This document shows positions 9,653 through 19,667 of a stretch of DNA of 64,000 nucleotides, piece by piece. The DNA is from Saccharomycopsis fibuligera x Saccharomycopsis cf. fibuligera (lineage: Eukaryota; Ascomycota; Saccharomycetes; Ascoideales; Saccharomycopsidaceae). The stretch's first letter is position 1, and the number at the start of each line of letters is the position of its first letter. The DNA is taken from positions 4,513,501 through 4,577,500 of the forward strand of contig CP012809.1 in NCBI GenBank assembly GCA_001936135.1. The letters run 5' to 3'. Under the pieces are notes generated by a model, which saw only the letters and a program-made list of their open reading frames with translations, was not told the DNA's origin and searched no databases. A program made the position numbers and the translations under genes.

Positions 9653-11614
9653 ATGCCTTCCGAAGACCAATTGAGACACAGAAATATCAAGCTGTTGGAT
9701 CTACAGAGCCCGGTAGATGACAAGTACATTATAGAGAGCTACCAGGCTTTCAATCAAAATACAAGTCAGACTGCCCATCCATACTCGCAGCTGGCTGTTA
9801 ACGGGGATGGTGATGAAATCTCTGCGCTGGCTGCCGGCAAACCAGAAAAGAAAAGTGAGAATCAAGTAGAAGACCCATCTCTCCCAGCACCATTGGTGAT
9901 ACAATATCTCATTATTCTTCGCATAATTAATGCTTTCACCATCAATACTTTCTTTCAACCAGATGAGTATTTCCAATCTTTGGAGCCAGCGCACCAATTA
10001 GCCTATGGCTACGGTGATGTGCCATGGGAATGGAATAGTCAGCTTAGATCATTCAACTATCCATCGATATTCTACTTGGTCTTCAAAATTGCAGATTTTT
10101 TTGACCTTGGTGATGTTGGGGTGCTTTTGTTGCCAAAGATATTGCAGGGATTTATTTCTGCTATTAGTGAATATTACTTGTATAAATTTGCTCAAAAGGT
10201 ATTTGGTCACAAGAATGAGTTGATGGCAAGAACGGTATTGTTGCTTAGTGTGTTGTCTACCTTCAATTGGTTTTGTTTCACTAGAACGTTTTCCAATACT
10301 TTTGAGTTGAATCTTACCATTATTGCTTTGAATTTTTGGCCATGGGATTGTTTGTTGAGTGCCAAGGATACTAAAACCATCAAGGATTCTCAAAGAACCA
10401 GCATAAATTACTGTAACTTGACAAAGTCTTTCGCATTTGCAGCAATGGCAGTGGTAGTTAGACCAAGTAATGCATTAATCTGGCTTGTTTTAGGCACCCA
10501 TCTATTATATCGAATTCCCAAATGGACCGCAAAAATTTCGATAATTCTCCGTGCTACAATCGCTGGGTCCTTAGTACTTTTGGCAAACGCTTTAATTGAT
10601 TACCTCTATTACGGATCTTGGGTTTTCCCGATTGTCAATTTTGTCCAATTCAATCTCTTGAGCTCATTTGCTAGTTTTTATGGTATAAATGCATGGCATT
10701 TTTATTTGACTCAAGCCTTGGCATTTATCTTGACCACTTACTTGCCATTTTTCTTTTATGGTGTCGCCTTTGACAATTGTGGTTTCAAGCTAAAGAAATT
10801 GTTCTTAACGGTGATTGGTGTCAATATTGCAGTGGTTTCATTGGTGGCTCATAAAGAATTTAGATTCATCTATCAATTGATGCCTTTCTTTTTAGTATTT
10901 GCTGCTTCTGCTTTCTTGAAATTTTACAAGTTTGCAGTCTCAACCACCGCAACCGCAACTGCTACTACCAAAGACATCAATAGCAAATCTACTCAGAGTC
11001 TGAATAACTCCTTTGCCAGAAAATTGAGCCATTTCCCCATTTACTTACTTTTCATAGTGAACTTAGTTCTTGGCCTATTCTTTACTCAAATACAAGAAAG
11101 TGGAGTTATTGAAGTTATAAATTTTCTCAAATACAATCCTGATGTCGATTCAGTTGGGTTCTTAACACCATGCCATTCAACACCACTTCAAGCACATTTG
11201 CATCGCGCTGATTTGGCTGAGAAGGGAAAATTATGGTACTTGTCCTGTACTCCACCAAACCCCCAAGCTCTCTCAGATACTATTTCAGATGCTAACATTG
11301 GCTTAAGCAATGCCGAGGCTCAAGAGTACTTGGCCAATTATAAGGACGAGTCGGATATTTTTTACGAAAATCCAAAACTTTGGCTAGATATCAATTTGCC
11401 GCCCCTAAATAAGAAATTTAGAACCAGAGGAAAACCATATAATTATGAATGGCCAACACATTTGGTATTTTTTGAACAGTTGGAGCCTTTGATGAAACAA
11501 TATTTGAAGTTGTCAAAGTATGAAGAATGTGGTCGGTTTTTTAATAGTTATTTCCATTGGGATTGGAGAAGAGAAGGTGATGTTGTGGTTTATTGTAAAT
11601 GGCCATGGGAGTGA
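9653..11614 (+). CDS. GPI10: GPI mannosyltransferase 3 (PIG-B family)
   Basis: ER-membrane alpha-1,2-mannosyltransferase that adds the third mannose to the GPI-anchor precursor from dolichol-phosphate-mannose. It belongs to the GT22 family. The first luminal loop carries the diagnostic NTFFQPDEYFQSLEPAH motif (about residues 92-108), with the catalytic-type acidic pair, followed by YGYGDVPWEWN. Eight or more hydrophobic segments follow, and HKEFRFIYQLMPFF (about 405-418) is the conserved family motif. The soluble C-terminal part ends CKWPWE. The first in-frame ATG is at 9653. An apparent eight-codon extension begins with GTG and is not credible in yeast. The predicted length is 653 residues against about 616 in S. 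cerevisiae. A short Thr/Ala-rich insertion precedes the last membrane segment. Confidence 0.87.
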   Translation: MPSEDQLRHRNIKLLDLQSPVDDKYIIESYQAFNQNTSQTAHPYSQLAVNGDGDEISALAAGKPEKKSENQVEDPSLPAPLVIQYLIILRIINAFTINTFFQPDEYFQSLEPAHQLAYGYGDVPWEWNSQLRSFNYPSIFYLVFKIADFFDLGDVGVLLLPKILQGFISAISEYYLYKFAQKVFGHKNELMARTVLLLSVLSTFNWFCFTRTFSNTFELNLTIIALNFWPWDCLLSAKDTKTIKDSQRTSINYCNLTKSFAFAAMAVVVRPSNALIWLVLGTHLLYRIPKWTAKISIILRATIAGSLVLLANALIDYLYYGSWVFPIVNFVQFNLLSSFASFYGINAWHFYLTQALAFILTTYLPFFFYGVAFDNCGFKLKKLFLTVIGVNIAVVSLVAHKEFRFIYQLMPFFLVFAASAFLKFYKFAVSTTATATATTKDINSKSTQSLNNSFARKLSHFPIYLLFIVNLVLGLFFTQIQESGVIEVINFLKYNPDVDSVGFLTPCHSTPLQAHLHRADLAEKGKLWYLSCTPPNPQALSDTISDANIGLSNAEAQEYLANYKDESDIFYENPKLWLDINLPPLNKKFRTRGKPYNYEWPTHLVFFEQLEPLMKQYLKLSKYEECGRFFNSYFHWDWRREGDVVVYCKWPWE

Positions 11615-12914
11615 GGGGACCATCTTTTTTCTTCCAGTATGCTTTTCCCGTCAACGGGTTTAAAAAATGTATGTGAATACGACTATTAATCTACTAATTT
11701 TTGCACGTATTGTTGCCATTTTTGTTTATTCTTAATTATTGATAGAATTACTTTTTCTGTTGTACAATGATGTGGGCAAGTTCTAGCAATCTAATAATCA
11801 CATAAAGGCAAAGGCTCTATAGTACATTTCGTCGCAATATCCTATATGGGTTCTATGTGGGCTTAGAAAGGCAAGCTGAATGTTTAAAGTAGATATAAAA
11901 AACAAGCTCACATTATATGCCAAGAATACAGGCCCAATGATTTAGCTTTTCGAGGAAATAAAAAAAAAATGAAAAAAAAAAAAAAAAAAAAAAAAAACAA
12001 TTAGGAGAACCTAATTTTAAACAGTAAGATGTAGAGTTAAAACCGACCCAGATCTAATTATCAAAAAGCTATTTTTTCCAAGCTTTAGTGAGTTGAAAAA
12101 GATAACCAAGATCCAAGGCCCATATGTTATTACTAAAGTTTTGACTAATCGGTATACTTAGATATATTCAAGAAGTGGCACAGAAACTAGGAGCATGATG
12201 GTAAAAAGTAAACTAGTCATAAAGACGCTTTTAAAAATTCTGAATTCACCCATTGAGCTACAAGGTGTATTTTAAGCTGAAGGTGAAATAAATTAAGCAA
12301 AGCAAAGCTTGATTTAGCTTAGTTTAATATAGCAGAACATAGAAGAACAGCATCAAGTGATCTTCAAAATACAACTCACCGCTTATACTTTATTGCTTGC
12401 CTTGCTCAGTTTTTTTTATTTTTTTTTTTTATTTTCAGTACTTTTCTATTTTATTGTAGTGGGTACTCAATCAAGTTTCATTACGTAACTAAGATCTCAG
12501 TAAGTGGCTATCCTTCACTACTAAAACTCTGACATGGCAACCATGTGTTGGTACTGCAGTGGTATTGCACTGATTAGTAGAGTGCCAGCTTTTCATACCC
12601 CGACAAAACATCGAAATTTTACGCGTAGTCAGTTTAGTATACCCATTGTTGAGGCCGATATTTATTGGAAAAAAGTTTATGTAATCTTGAAGAAATGAAT
12701 GTAATTGAGGTCAATAGAGGTTTGTAGTTGGATAGATAGAATACAAATCACACAGTACATAATGTACAAGTGCAAACAGGGTCAAGCTTATCTTAGCTTG
12801 AAGCTCAGAATTTAAAGGAACGTAAAAAGAAGACCAAAGAACAGAATACAAAAAATTGTGTTAGAAATCGGAAATTTTTGAAAAAAAAAAAAAAAAAAGG
12901 AAAAAATAGAAGCC
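11615..12914. other. Convergent intergenic region GPI10/TFG1 (1.3 kb)
   Basis: Unusually long for two converging genes. AT-rich with poly(A) tracts (11960-11997 and about 12881-12898) and an interrupted poly(T) block near 12410-12435. It has a perfect hairpin (12532-12546) and an ACGCGT hexamer at 12621-12626. No tRNA boxes and no open frame of substance were seen. It could hold a noncoding RNA, but nothing recognisable. Confidence 0.5.
12532..12546. other. Perfect 6-bp hairpin in the GPI10/TFG1 spacer
   Basis: ACATGG, loop CAA, CCATGT: a perfect inverted repeat with a three-base loop. Lacking an adjacent gene end or T tract, its role is unknown. Confidence 0.5.
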
Positions 12915-15101
12915 TCATGCCTCTGGATTTTTGAGAATCAAAATTTTTGTACCATCTTCCAATGTCTTAACTTTAGCTAATTTCTTAATCAATGTCTTGA
13001 AAATTTCCTTGTTTGCTTTATTCTTGACAATCTTATCTCTAAGTCTCTGAAACAACTCTTTTGTTGTTAATTTATTATTCTTAATCAATGTCACAATATC
13101 ATCTTGTGTAATCAAGCTAGTATCACCATTACTTTCAATATCTGACCCAGCAGCACTGCGTGGAGATTTCGGAGACAGAGGAGATCTTGGTGATAGTGGA
13201 GATCTCGGCAGATCTGGTGATGGCGATTTAACTTTTGCCTTCTTGTGAACATGATGATGATGCTGCTCGCCTGTAGCAGAAGAGTCCAGTTGAAGGGCCG
13301 TAGCAAAGTTTCTCTTTTTGGAAACTTGTGGGTTCCATTCGCCTCTTGGGAACATGCCCAAAATCGAGGCACTAGCTTTTATGGTCACCACGCCAATTGG
13401 ATTATTGACAGGCAATTTAATAGCAATTTGAGGTACATGAGGCACTGGGGTACCAGTTTTTGACAGTTTATTAGCACCAGCACCAACGCCACCAGCAGCG
13501 GTGGTACCATTCCCATTTGCAGCATTAGCTTCTCCTTCTGCTTGTTCCCCTTCTTTATTTTCTTCTTTTTCTTCATCAGAAGTTTCCAAATCGCTTTGGG
13601 ACAAGTATGGATTTTCTTCCTCATCCGAATCATACATCACTTGACCATACTCATTTTTAACCAATGTCTTTTTCAATTTTTTCCCTTCCTTGTCAAATTT
13701 TCGTTTGTTTTCTTCATCTTCAAACCCATCATTTTCATCATCATCAAATTTTACTTCTAAGCCTGTATTTGCTCTTTGCATTTCTTTTTCCATACGTCTT
13801 CTACTTTCCTTTTCTTCATCATCGTTGTCGCCCACGATCGGTGCTTCCTCATCATCAGCAAATTCTTCATCGAAGTCCATACCTTCATTGTCAGAGTACC
13901 TTTTTTGTTCATCATCATCATCATCATCGTCATCATCACCAAACAATGCTCTATTAGCCAGTGATCTCATTCTTTGAGTTCTAGTAATTCTGTTTCTTGC
14001 AGTCCGTGACTTGTTAACATCTTCGTCCTTGTCAAGTTTCAGCATAAGCCATCTAGAGACTCCACCTTGGTTGTTAGCAAGTTTCGCTTCCGCTTCTTCC
14101 AAAGTCAAGGTGGCGTATTTGTTTCTAGGGGTAAACTTGTAAATTTTATTAATTGGGATCATTTTGAATCCACCATCAGCCGTAGGAACCAAAAGAGCAT
14201 GATTGTGTCCCACAGTAGTTGCTGCTTCGTAATTACCAACAAAAGTATTTTGACCATCGTAGTCTTCCATGACCCAAGGATAATACTCTTCGTATCTTAA
14301 TTTACGAGCATCTTCGTTAAGCACTCTAACTTCCCTAGTTTTGCGCTTGTTTTTGTTACGCTGTTTCTCTGGGGCCACATTAGTAGGAGGTTTAACTTCA
14401 GGTTCAGGAGCAATACTTGGTGCTGTTGCTTCAGAAGCGTCTTCTTCTTCTTGCTCGATTCTTTGCTGTTCCGCATCCAAATCAAATACTGCGCTCATAT
14501 TGACATCATTGTCCTTATCTTTGCTGGAACTGTCACCAGTACCTCCGACGATATTGTTGTTGCTTGCGCCACCAGCATTACCGCTTCTTCTAGCTTCCTG
14601 CTGGGCTTTCAATTCCTTATTCAACTTCTCACGCTCGTCAATTTCTTTCAATGTAAGCTGGAACTGCATGTTTCTTGGATCCTTACGATGAAGTCTGATT
14701 GGTTTAGTAAAATCTTTGACTGGATTTACCGGTTGACGAGATTGGATTTTCATCAAATGGTATTGAATATTTTCTATTTCTTCTCTAGTACATGCCTTGA
14801 TGCTAAATTCTTGAAACAATTCTGGTTCGTCGCTTTGCTCTTTTTTTACTGAGATGTTGTTGTTACCCCTGCCATTAGCACTTCCTGGGCGTGGTGAAGG
14901 CGAGGCGACTCTGCTTCCAGTGGCGCTGCCAGGAGCGCTACCTCTGCTGCCAATACCGCCAGGCGAGGGACTTGGCCTGCCATTGGGATGTGGTCTGAGT
15001 GGGTTGCGAGGCCTTCTAACGAAAGGACTGGCGCGGCGCAAGAAGCCTGGGGGCGGGTTGTTCTTGGTGTTGGTGTTGGGATTCTGGCCTGGGTTGGACA
15101 T
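12915..15101 (-). CDS. TFG1: TFIIF large subunit (RAP74/Tfg1)
   Basis: General transcription factor that binds RNA polymerase II with Tfg2 during start-site selection and escape. The Pro/Arg/Gly-rich N-terminus is followed by the RAP74 dimerisation region in blocks: EFSIKACTREEIENIQYHLM (about 98-117), RLHRKDPRNMQFQ, then YPWVMEDYDGQNTFVGNYE (about 273-291) and an MIPINKIYKFTPRNKY strand. A long acidic middle follows. The tail holds a tight array of SP dipeptides (about 634-658, PRSPLSPRSPLSPKSPRS type), then the C-terminal winged helix (about 667-728) that binds the Fcp1 phosphatase in other species. Its 728 residues match the roughly 735 of S. cerevisiae. The start ATG at 15101 is the first in frame. 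Confidence 0.9.
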   Translation of the reverse strand: MSNPGQNPNTNTKNNPPPGFLRRASPFVRRPRNPLRPHPNGRPSPSPGGIGSRGSAPGSATGSRVASPSPRPGSANGRGNNNISVKKEQSDEPELFQEFSIKACTREEIENIQYHLMKIQSRQPVNPVKDFTKPIRLHRKDPRNMQFQLTLKEIDEREKLNKELKAQQEARRSGNAGGASNNNIVGGTGDSSSKDKDNDVNMSAVFDLDAEQQRIEQEEEDASEATAPSIAPEPEVKPPTNVAPEKQRNKNKRKTREVRVLNEDARKLRYEEYYPWVMEDYDGQNTFVGNYEAATTVGHNHALLVPTADGGFKMIPINKIYKFTPRNKYATLTLEEAEAKLANNQGGVSRWLMLKLDKDEDVNKSRTARNRITRTQRMRSLANRALFGDDDDDDDDDEQKRYSDNEGMDFDEEFADDEEAPIVGDNDDEEKESRRRMEKEMQRANTGLEVKFDDDENDGFEDEENKRKFDKEGKKLKKTLVKNEYGQVMYDSDEEENPYLSQSDLETSDEEKEENKEGEQAEGEANAANGNGTTAAGGVGAGANKLSKTGTPVPHVPQIAIKLPVNNPIGVVTIKASASILGMFPRGEWNPQVSKKRNFATALQLDSSATGEQHHHHVHKKAKVKSPSPDLPRSPLSPRSPLSPKSPRSAAGSDIESNGDTSLITQDDIVTLIKNNKLTTKELFQRLRDKIVKNKANKEIFKTLIKKLAKVKTLEDGTKILILKNPEA

Positions 15102-15503
15102 GGTAACGAGAGATGGGGAAGGAAATGCTGAGAAGAGACAATTAAGTGGACAGCGAGGAGGGAGAGATTGATGGAGCAGGGCCTGGAGAAGAGAAGCTGT
15201 GGGACTCTGTTCTGTTCTGGAGTTCTTCTTGTCCCTTGGTTTTGCTGAACTCTGGTTAAATTTGTTTCGATTTAATTTTGTTCAATTTTGTTTTATTTTG
15301 TGATTTTGTATGTGGGGCGGGGCACGTAACTAAAAAAAAACCATATTATCCCCTATAGGGTACGCTACTACACTACCACTCTAACATGAACTATATATCA
15401 ATACATTGTTTTACAACTTACCAGTAGATAGCCACATCTCTTATAATACACAGGCACAGCCTCATTTTCACTCTATACACCTCTAACTAGCTCCATCGTC
15501 CAT
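15102..15503. other. TFG1 upstream region/HGH1 downstream region
   Basis: Two minus-strand genes follow each other here. The half nearer TFG1 is GA-rich (15110-15200), then a T-rich run (15240-15310) and a GGGGCGGGGC block (15315-15324). This is the TFG1 promoter and the HGH1 3' end. No gene seen. Confidence 0.5.
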
Positions 15504-16526
15504 CTATAAAACCTCGATTATCTTGTCGTCGTCGTCATCAGACTCTTCTTCAATCTGCTTCACGTCCTCTTCTTCTGGTGCCTCATCTCTGGCAAGGAAC
15601 TGCACTAGCTGCTCACACAAATCAGCAACTCTCTCCTCTTGGCAGCCCTTGTGTAACTCTCTGATCACTGGGTACACGCTCTTTTCTCGAAGCAACACTC
15701 TCACTGGTCTGGTAGCGCAAAGCAATAACAAGCACTCTAAGTACACTTCCACAAGCTCGGGGTTGGTTTCTCTCTGCTTGTCTTCCAAAAACTGCAACTC
15801 ATCTGGCAAGGCAAATTCTTCGTCGTCATCCAAAGTGTACGATGAGCTCATCAATGGGGACAAAATGTAAGTCAACAAGTTTATTGATGAATCTTCAATA
15901 AGCTGCAAGTGAGATTCTTTGTTAAAAAGCAAGTTCTTCAAGATCTTACCACTGCTAGATTTACGCTTTTCACTATTACTGTCATTGAAAACAATAATAC
16001 TAGCCAATCTGTCGTCTTTGAGAAAATAGTTTCTTCCCTCGAGACGGTTAGTGTAGTTGACGAACACATAACTCAAGTACTCATGTTGTGGTTTGTTCTC
16101 AACGTACTTGGCCAACAAACTGCTAATTTGGGTTTCGTCAAGCTTGAATGAAGTCTCAAAGGACAAGTTAGCCAAAAGCATCGACATCAAAGCGGCGTTG
16201 CCGTTGTCTTTAGCAATCTCGTCAATCAAGTATTGCACATACTGTTCGTCATCGCTGATGATGAAGCGACGCACATCGTTGTCATCGGAGACATTCACAA
16301 GAATGGAAAGAGCAATCTTCTGATTGGTGGCTCCTTTTTCCTTGGTAATTTTGATCAAGTCTGCAATTGGTTTGAGTCCCTTGGGCTTGAAAGCGTCCTT
16401 ATTGGTGGCAGAGTACCCGAGCAAGTTCTGCAAGGCCACTGTCTTGACCACGGCATTATCGTTGCCTAAAAATCCGACGAGCTGTTGGAGAGTGTTAGTG
16501 GACTGTTGAGCTGAAAAATTACTCAT
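15504..16526 (-). CDS. HGH1: Hgh1 family armadillo-repeat protein
   Basis: Helical-repeat protein. The yeast and human relatives are chaperone adaptors that help fold translation elongation factor eEF2 with TRiC/CCT. Helical ARM-like repeats run through most of the 340 residues: QQLVGFLGNDNAVVKTVALQ near 14-33 is the first, and the CLLLLCATRPVRVLLREKSV segment is a typical Hgh1 C-terminal block. The protein ends in an acidic tail (EEESDDDDDKIIEVL). The first ATG is at 16526; the frame stays open ten codons further upstream but only from TTG. S. cerevisiae Hgh1 is somewhat longer (about 394). It is divergent from TMA22, another translation protein, across 305 bases. Confidence 0.85.
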   Translation of the reverse strand: MSNFSAQQSTNTLQQLVGFLGNDNAVVKTVALQNLLGYSATNKDAFKPKGLKPIADLIKITKEKGATNQKIALSILVNVSDDNDVRRFIISDDEQYVQYLIDEIAKDNGNAALMSMLLANLSFETSFKLDETQISSLLAKYVENKPQHEYLSYVFVNYTNRLEGRNYFLKDDRLASIIVFNDSNSEKRKSSSGKILKNLLFNKESHLQLIEDSSINLLTYILSPLMSSSYTLDDDEEFALPDELQFLEDKQRETNPELVEVYLECLLLLCATRPVRVLLREKSVYPVIRELHKGCQEERVADLCEQLVQFLARDEAPEEEDVKQIEEESDDDDDKIIEVL

Positions 16527-16831
16527 AGTAGTTGTGCTGTATACATACTTCTTCAAGCTGGCTCATATTGGTGTTTGTGTCTGTGTTTCTGGTGCTGTTT
16601 CTGGCGCTTTGTAATGACTGGAGAGGGCAAAAAGCTTGAAAAATTTTATTTTATTTTCATTAGAAATCCGCAGATTTGCTGCGATGCGGGAATCGTGATC
16701 TGCGCAGACGGAAAAAAAACCCAAAGACTGAAAATATTAAAATTGGCTAATAACAAAAAGCATTATCTGATTAATTGCACCCACAACACACTCTAGCCCA
16801 TACATACCATCCCACCCACATCCCAATAATC
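16527..16831. promoter_or_regulatory. HGH1/TMA22 divergent promoter with RRPE
   Basis: TGAAAAATTTT at 16637-16647 is an exact match to the yeast ribosomal RNA processing element (RRPE). TGCGATGCGGG near 16680-16690 shares only the first seven bases of the PAC consensus. Both flanking genes serve translation, so joint control with growth is plausible. Motif identity is from established yeast regulon work; function here is inferred. Confidence 0.5.
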
Positions 16832-17473
16832 ATGTCTGAAGTAAGTACAATACTTTCACACTCAAAAATGCCTTTCTGCTTTCATTACTAACCATCATTA
16901 CAGCCCAAATCCGTTGTCTACTGTGGTGTCTGCTCCTTCCCTCCAGAATATTGTGAGTTTGGCGGCAAGTTTGTTCAGTGCAAAGCTTGGTTAGAAGACC
17001 TGCACCCAGACCTTTACGAAAAGCTTTATTCTTCATCAAATCCAGGCACAGCTGCCCTTTCTTCCACATTGCCTACTGAAAAGCAAGAACAAATTGAAAA
17101 AGATCTACAGAAATTACAAATAAAAGAAGCTAAAAAGGCAGAACGTGAACTTCAAAAGAAATTATCTTCCAAGATCATCATTAAGAAAATTGAAAGAACC
17201 AAGAGAAAAAGAGTCATTAGTATTAGTGGTCTTGAGGTGTTTGATATCAATATCAAAAAATTGTCTAAACAGTTTTCGTCCAAATTTGCCACAGGAGCCA
17301 GTGTGGTAAAGAATGCTGAAAAAAAGGAAGAATTGGTGCTTCAAGGTGACTTGGGCGACGAATGTGAAGAGTTTATTTTGAAGTTGCTAGAAGAACAAGG
17401 ATTGAAGGATGTTAAAGTTGAACAAGTGGAGGACAAGAAAAAGAAGAAAGCACAAACACAACCGGTTGCTTGA
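16832..17473 (+). CDS. TMA22: Tma22/DENR translation machinery protein (spliced)
   Basis: Coding parts 16832-16840 and 16904-17473 join to 192 residues. Tma22 with Tma20 (DENR-MCT1) releases deacylated tRNA and mRNA from 40S subunits after termination and affects reinitiation. Exon 1 is only Met-Ser-Glu. After splicing, the N-terminus reads MSEPKSVVYCGVCSFPPEYC, the cysteine-bearing start typical of DENR. The SUI1/eIF1-like domain (about 95-178) includes KIERTKRKRVISISGLEVFD, and the C-terminus is Lys-rich. S. cerevisiae Tma22 is about 198 residues. Without the intron the frame would have no ATG before codon 56, so splicing decides the start. It is divergent from HGH1. Confidence 0.9.
16841..16903 (+). 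other. Spliceosomal intron of TMA22 (63 nt)
   Basis: 5' site GTAAGT at 16841, branch point TACTAAC at 16886-16892, 3' site ending CAG at 16903. Phase 0, after three codons. Removing it restores the conserved DENR N-terminus. Confidence 0.92.
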
Positions 17474-18110
17474 GGTAAGTGTGTTTATACAGGAGGTGAT
17501 ACCTGTCATTATTTATGAGATTTTCTTTTTTATTGGTGTTTTCTTTCCAAATGATTCTTGATGTACGTTTGTTTGTTTGTTTGTTTGATTAATCTCAAGC
17601 TGCTTTACATATTGCGTTTGTTGTGTATTTGTATTACATACCAAATATATTTGTTTTTGTTGACAGTGAGTGGTAGAAGATGGAGAAGTTGTGCACTTGA
17701 ACTTGATTCGATATCTTCGCCATTTACTGTAGTGAAAGCCGCAATCAGTAGTACTTTTAGCTCTACGTGCAAATCCAGAATTAAACCTTGAAAGTACAAA
17801 CTTACCGAAAAGTTCTACACTATAGCAAAATATATGTATACTATAACAAAGTATTTCTATTCTATTAACGCATCACTGCTTAATCAGAAAACCGGGAAGA
17901 TTGTATACAACACAAATGCCAAACAACTAAAAAACAACAAAAGAAGTACAATTGAAGGATATGAAATAAGTTAGCAAGAAATTAAAGTCAAATAGAAAAG
18001 CAGAAAAAATGTTAAAAACAAATATGTCAAAAAACAGATACGTCAGTAGAACACAAAGAAAAAAATTAAATTGAAGTTAATTTTCAAAACCCATTTAAAA
18101 GATTTTAAAT
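17474..18110. other. Convergent intergenic region TMA22/NMD3
   Basis: 3' UTRs of two converging genes. It contains a short (GTTT)n run near 17567-17586 and a purine-rich end on the + strand (17930-18070). Open frames of about 60-77 codons here have no ATG-led conserved content. No RNA gene was recognised. Confidence 0.5.
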
Positions 18111-19667
18111 TTAACCGTCCAAAGTCATGTCATCCAATTCATCCAACAATTCATCAACATCAATAACTGGAGCATCATCTTCATTATCAGTATCCATTTC
18201 GCTTTCAAGTTGTTGTTGTCTTCTCAATTCAGCTTCTTCATCTCTATACAAATTGACTGCACTTCTCAATTCTCTATCTTCTTCCAATTCTTGCAAAAAG
18301 ATTTCGTAATCTCTTTCAGCCTTAGCATACTCTTGTTTAGCTGATCTAGAATTGTTATCATCTGCTGTAATTTCATTATGTTCTCTAGCCATTCTCTTCA
18401 ATTTCCAAGCTCTGTTCTTCGATTTCTTGGATTTTCTTTCGTACTTCTTCTTTACCAATACAACTTCAGCCAAATCTTTAGAATCAGACTCAACAAGATC
18501 ATCCCAAAGGTCATGATTGAAATTAGAATTGACCAAATAGTAACCGAGAGCAGAATCACCAGGATGTAAAATACCGCCTAAATGAGATCTAACGTAAAAC
18601 TCACGATCATTTTGACCCAAGTCAGCTTCTCTAGCAACAGTGATATCCGCTAGCACATATCTACCATTTTCCACCCCGACTGGTTCGACGTTAAGAACAA
18701 TAAATTCTGTCAATTCAGAAACATTAGCGAGTGATTGGAATGGAGCTCTAAAGTACGTCGTAGCAAGCAAATCAGCGGTTTGCAAAGTTTTGAAATCCAT
18801 AAATTGAATCATGTTGGAGATCTTGGAACAAAGCACAAGTCTAGAGATACTTCCTAATGAACGGGCCAATTTTTTAGGCAACACCACCAAATCATCACGA
18901 CAAATTGGAGCAATTTCCACAGAAAATGTAAATTTGTAACTTGATGAACCAGAATGAGTATCAATGGAAATTAATTCTTCAGATTTTCTAGATTTTATCG
19001 GCACAACCGCATTCAAAAAATCAAGCATCTTTACAGCAGCGTTTCTTTGACTATAATAAAAATCCAAGCCATCTTTTGATTCTTTAATGTTAATAGTGTC
19101 AACGTGAGCATTATGTTTCAAAATCAATTGTTCCAAAAACAAGAAAGTTCTCTTATGTGGCACCTTTTGTCTAATTTGCACGGCAGCTCTCCAAGTATTG
19201 GTGGTGTAAGATTTAGCACAATCTGGGCATTGCATAGCCACCACAACAAATTCAACTTCGAAACTCTGTTGCACTATCGTGTTAGTCATAGCTTCACCTT
19301 GTACTGTCAACTTCAATCTAATTCTTCTAGAATGCGGTTCGGTCCATATGAACGAAGCATCAATTAATCGAACTTCTTTATTTAACCCTTTAAGCCTACG
19401 AAGACAAATGGCAAGCAATTCACGAGATTCTAATTCGGCACGCATCCATTGGTTTGGTGGCTGTAAGAAACGTTCACAGTTTCTGCAAAAAGAAATGTTG
19501 GCTTCTTTTGGAATATTCTTGGTGATATCGGTGGTAAGTTTGATACAATCATAGCACATCACCAACCCTTGAGAACCATCCATCGGGATCCCACAATTGG
19601 AACAAAGGATGGTGGCGGCCCCGGCATTAGTGTTTTGCGTATAATCTGGGATTTTGGTAAACTCCAT
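18111..19667 (-). CDS. NMD3: Nmd3 nuclear export adaptor of the 60S ribosomal subunit
   Basis: Binds nascent 60S subunits in the nucleus and recruits the exportin Crm1. The N-terminal zinc region has paired cysteines: C22/C25 and C38/C41 (CSNCG..CYDC), C61/C64 (CRNC) and a CPDC pair near 157-160. The middle contains the conserved Nmd3 beta-rich domains. The C-terminus has a basic stretch (about 405-425, the nuclear localisation type) and an acidic leucine-rich end (DVDELLDELDDMTL) that fits the Crm1-type export signal. The 518 residues equal the S. cerevisiae length. The upstream DNA carries RRPE and PAC elements, as expected for a ribosome-biogenesis gene. Confidence 0.95.
   Translation of the reverse strand: MEFTKIPDYTQNTNAGAATILCSNCGIPMDGSQGLVMCYDCIKLTTDITKNIPKEANISFCRNCERFLQPPNQWMRAELESRELLAICLRRLKGLNKEVRLIDASFIWTEPHSRRIRLKLTVQGEAMTNTIVQQSFEVEFVVVAMQCPDCAKSYTTNTWRAAVQIRQKVPHKRTFLFLEQLILKHNAHVDTINIKESKDGLDFYYSQRNAAVKMLDFLNAVVPIKSRKSEELISIDTHSGSSSYKFTFSVEIAPICRDDLVVLPKKLARSLGSISRLVLCSKISNMIQFMDFKTLQTADLLATTYFRAPFQSLANVSELTEFIVLNVEPVGVENGRYVLADITVAREADLGQNDREFYVRSHLGGILHPGDSALGYYLVNSNFNHDLWDDLVESDSKDLAEVVLVKKKYERKSKKSKNRAWKLKRMAREHNEITADDNNSRSAKQEYAKAERDYEIFLQELEEDRELRSAVNLYRDEEAELRRQQQLESEMDTDNEDDAPVIDVDELLDELDDMTLDG

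Noticed and set aside
11766-11880. Possible C/D box snoRNA (ATGATGT ... CTGA)
   Set aside because: C box is imperfect and no terminal stem or convincing D' box was found.
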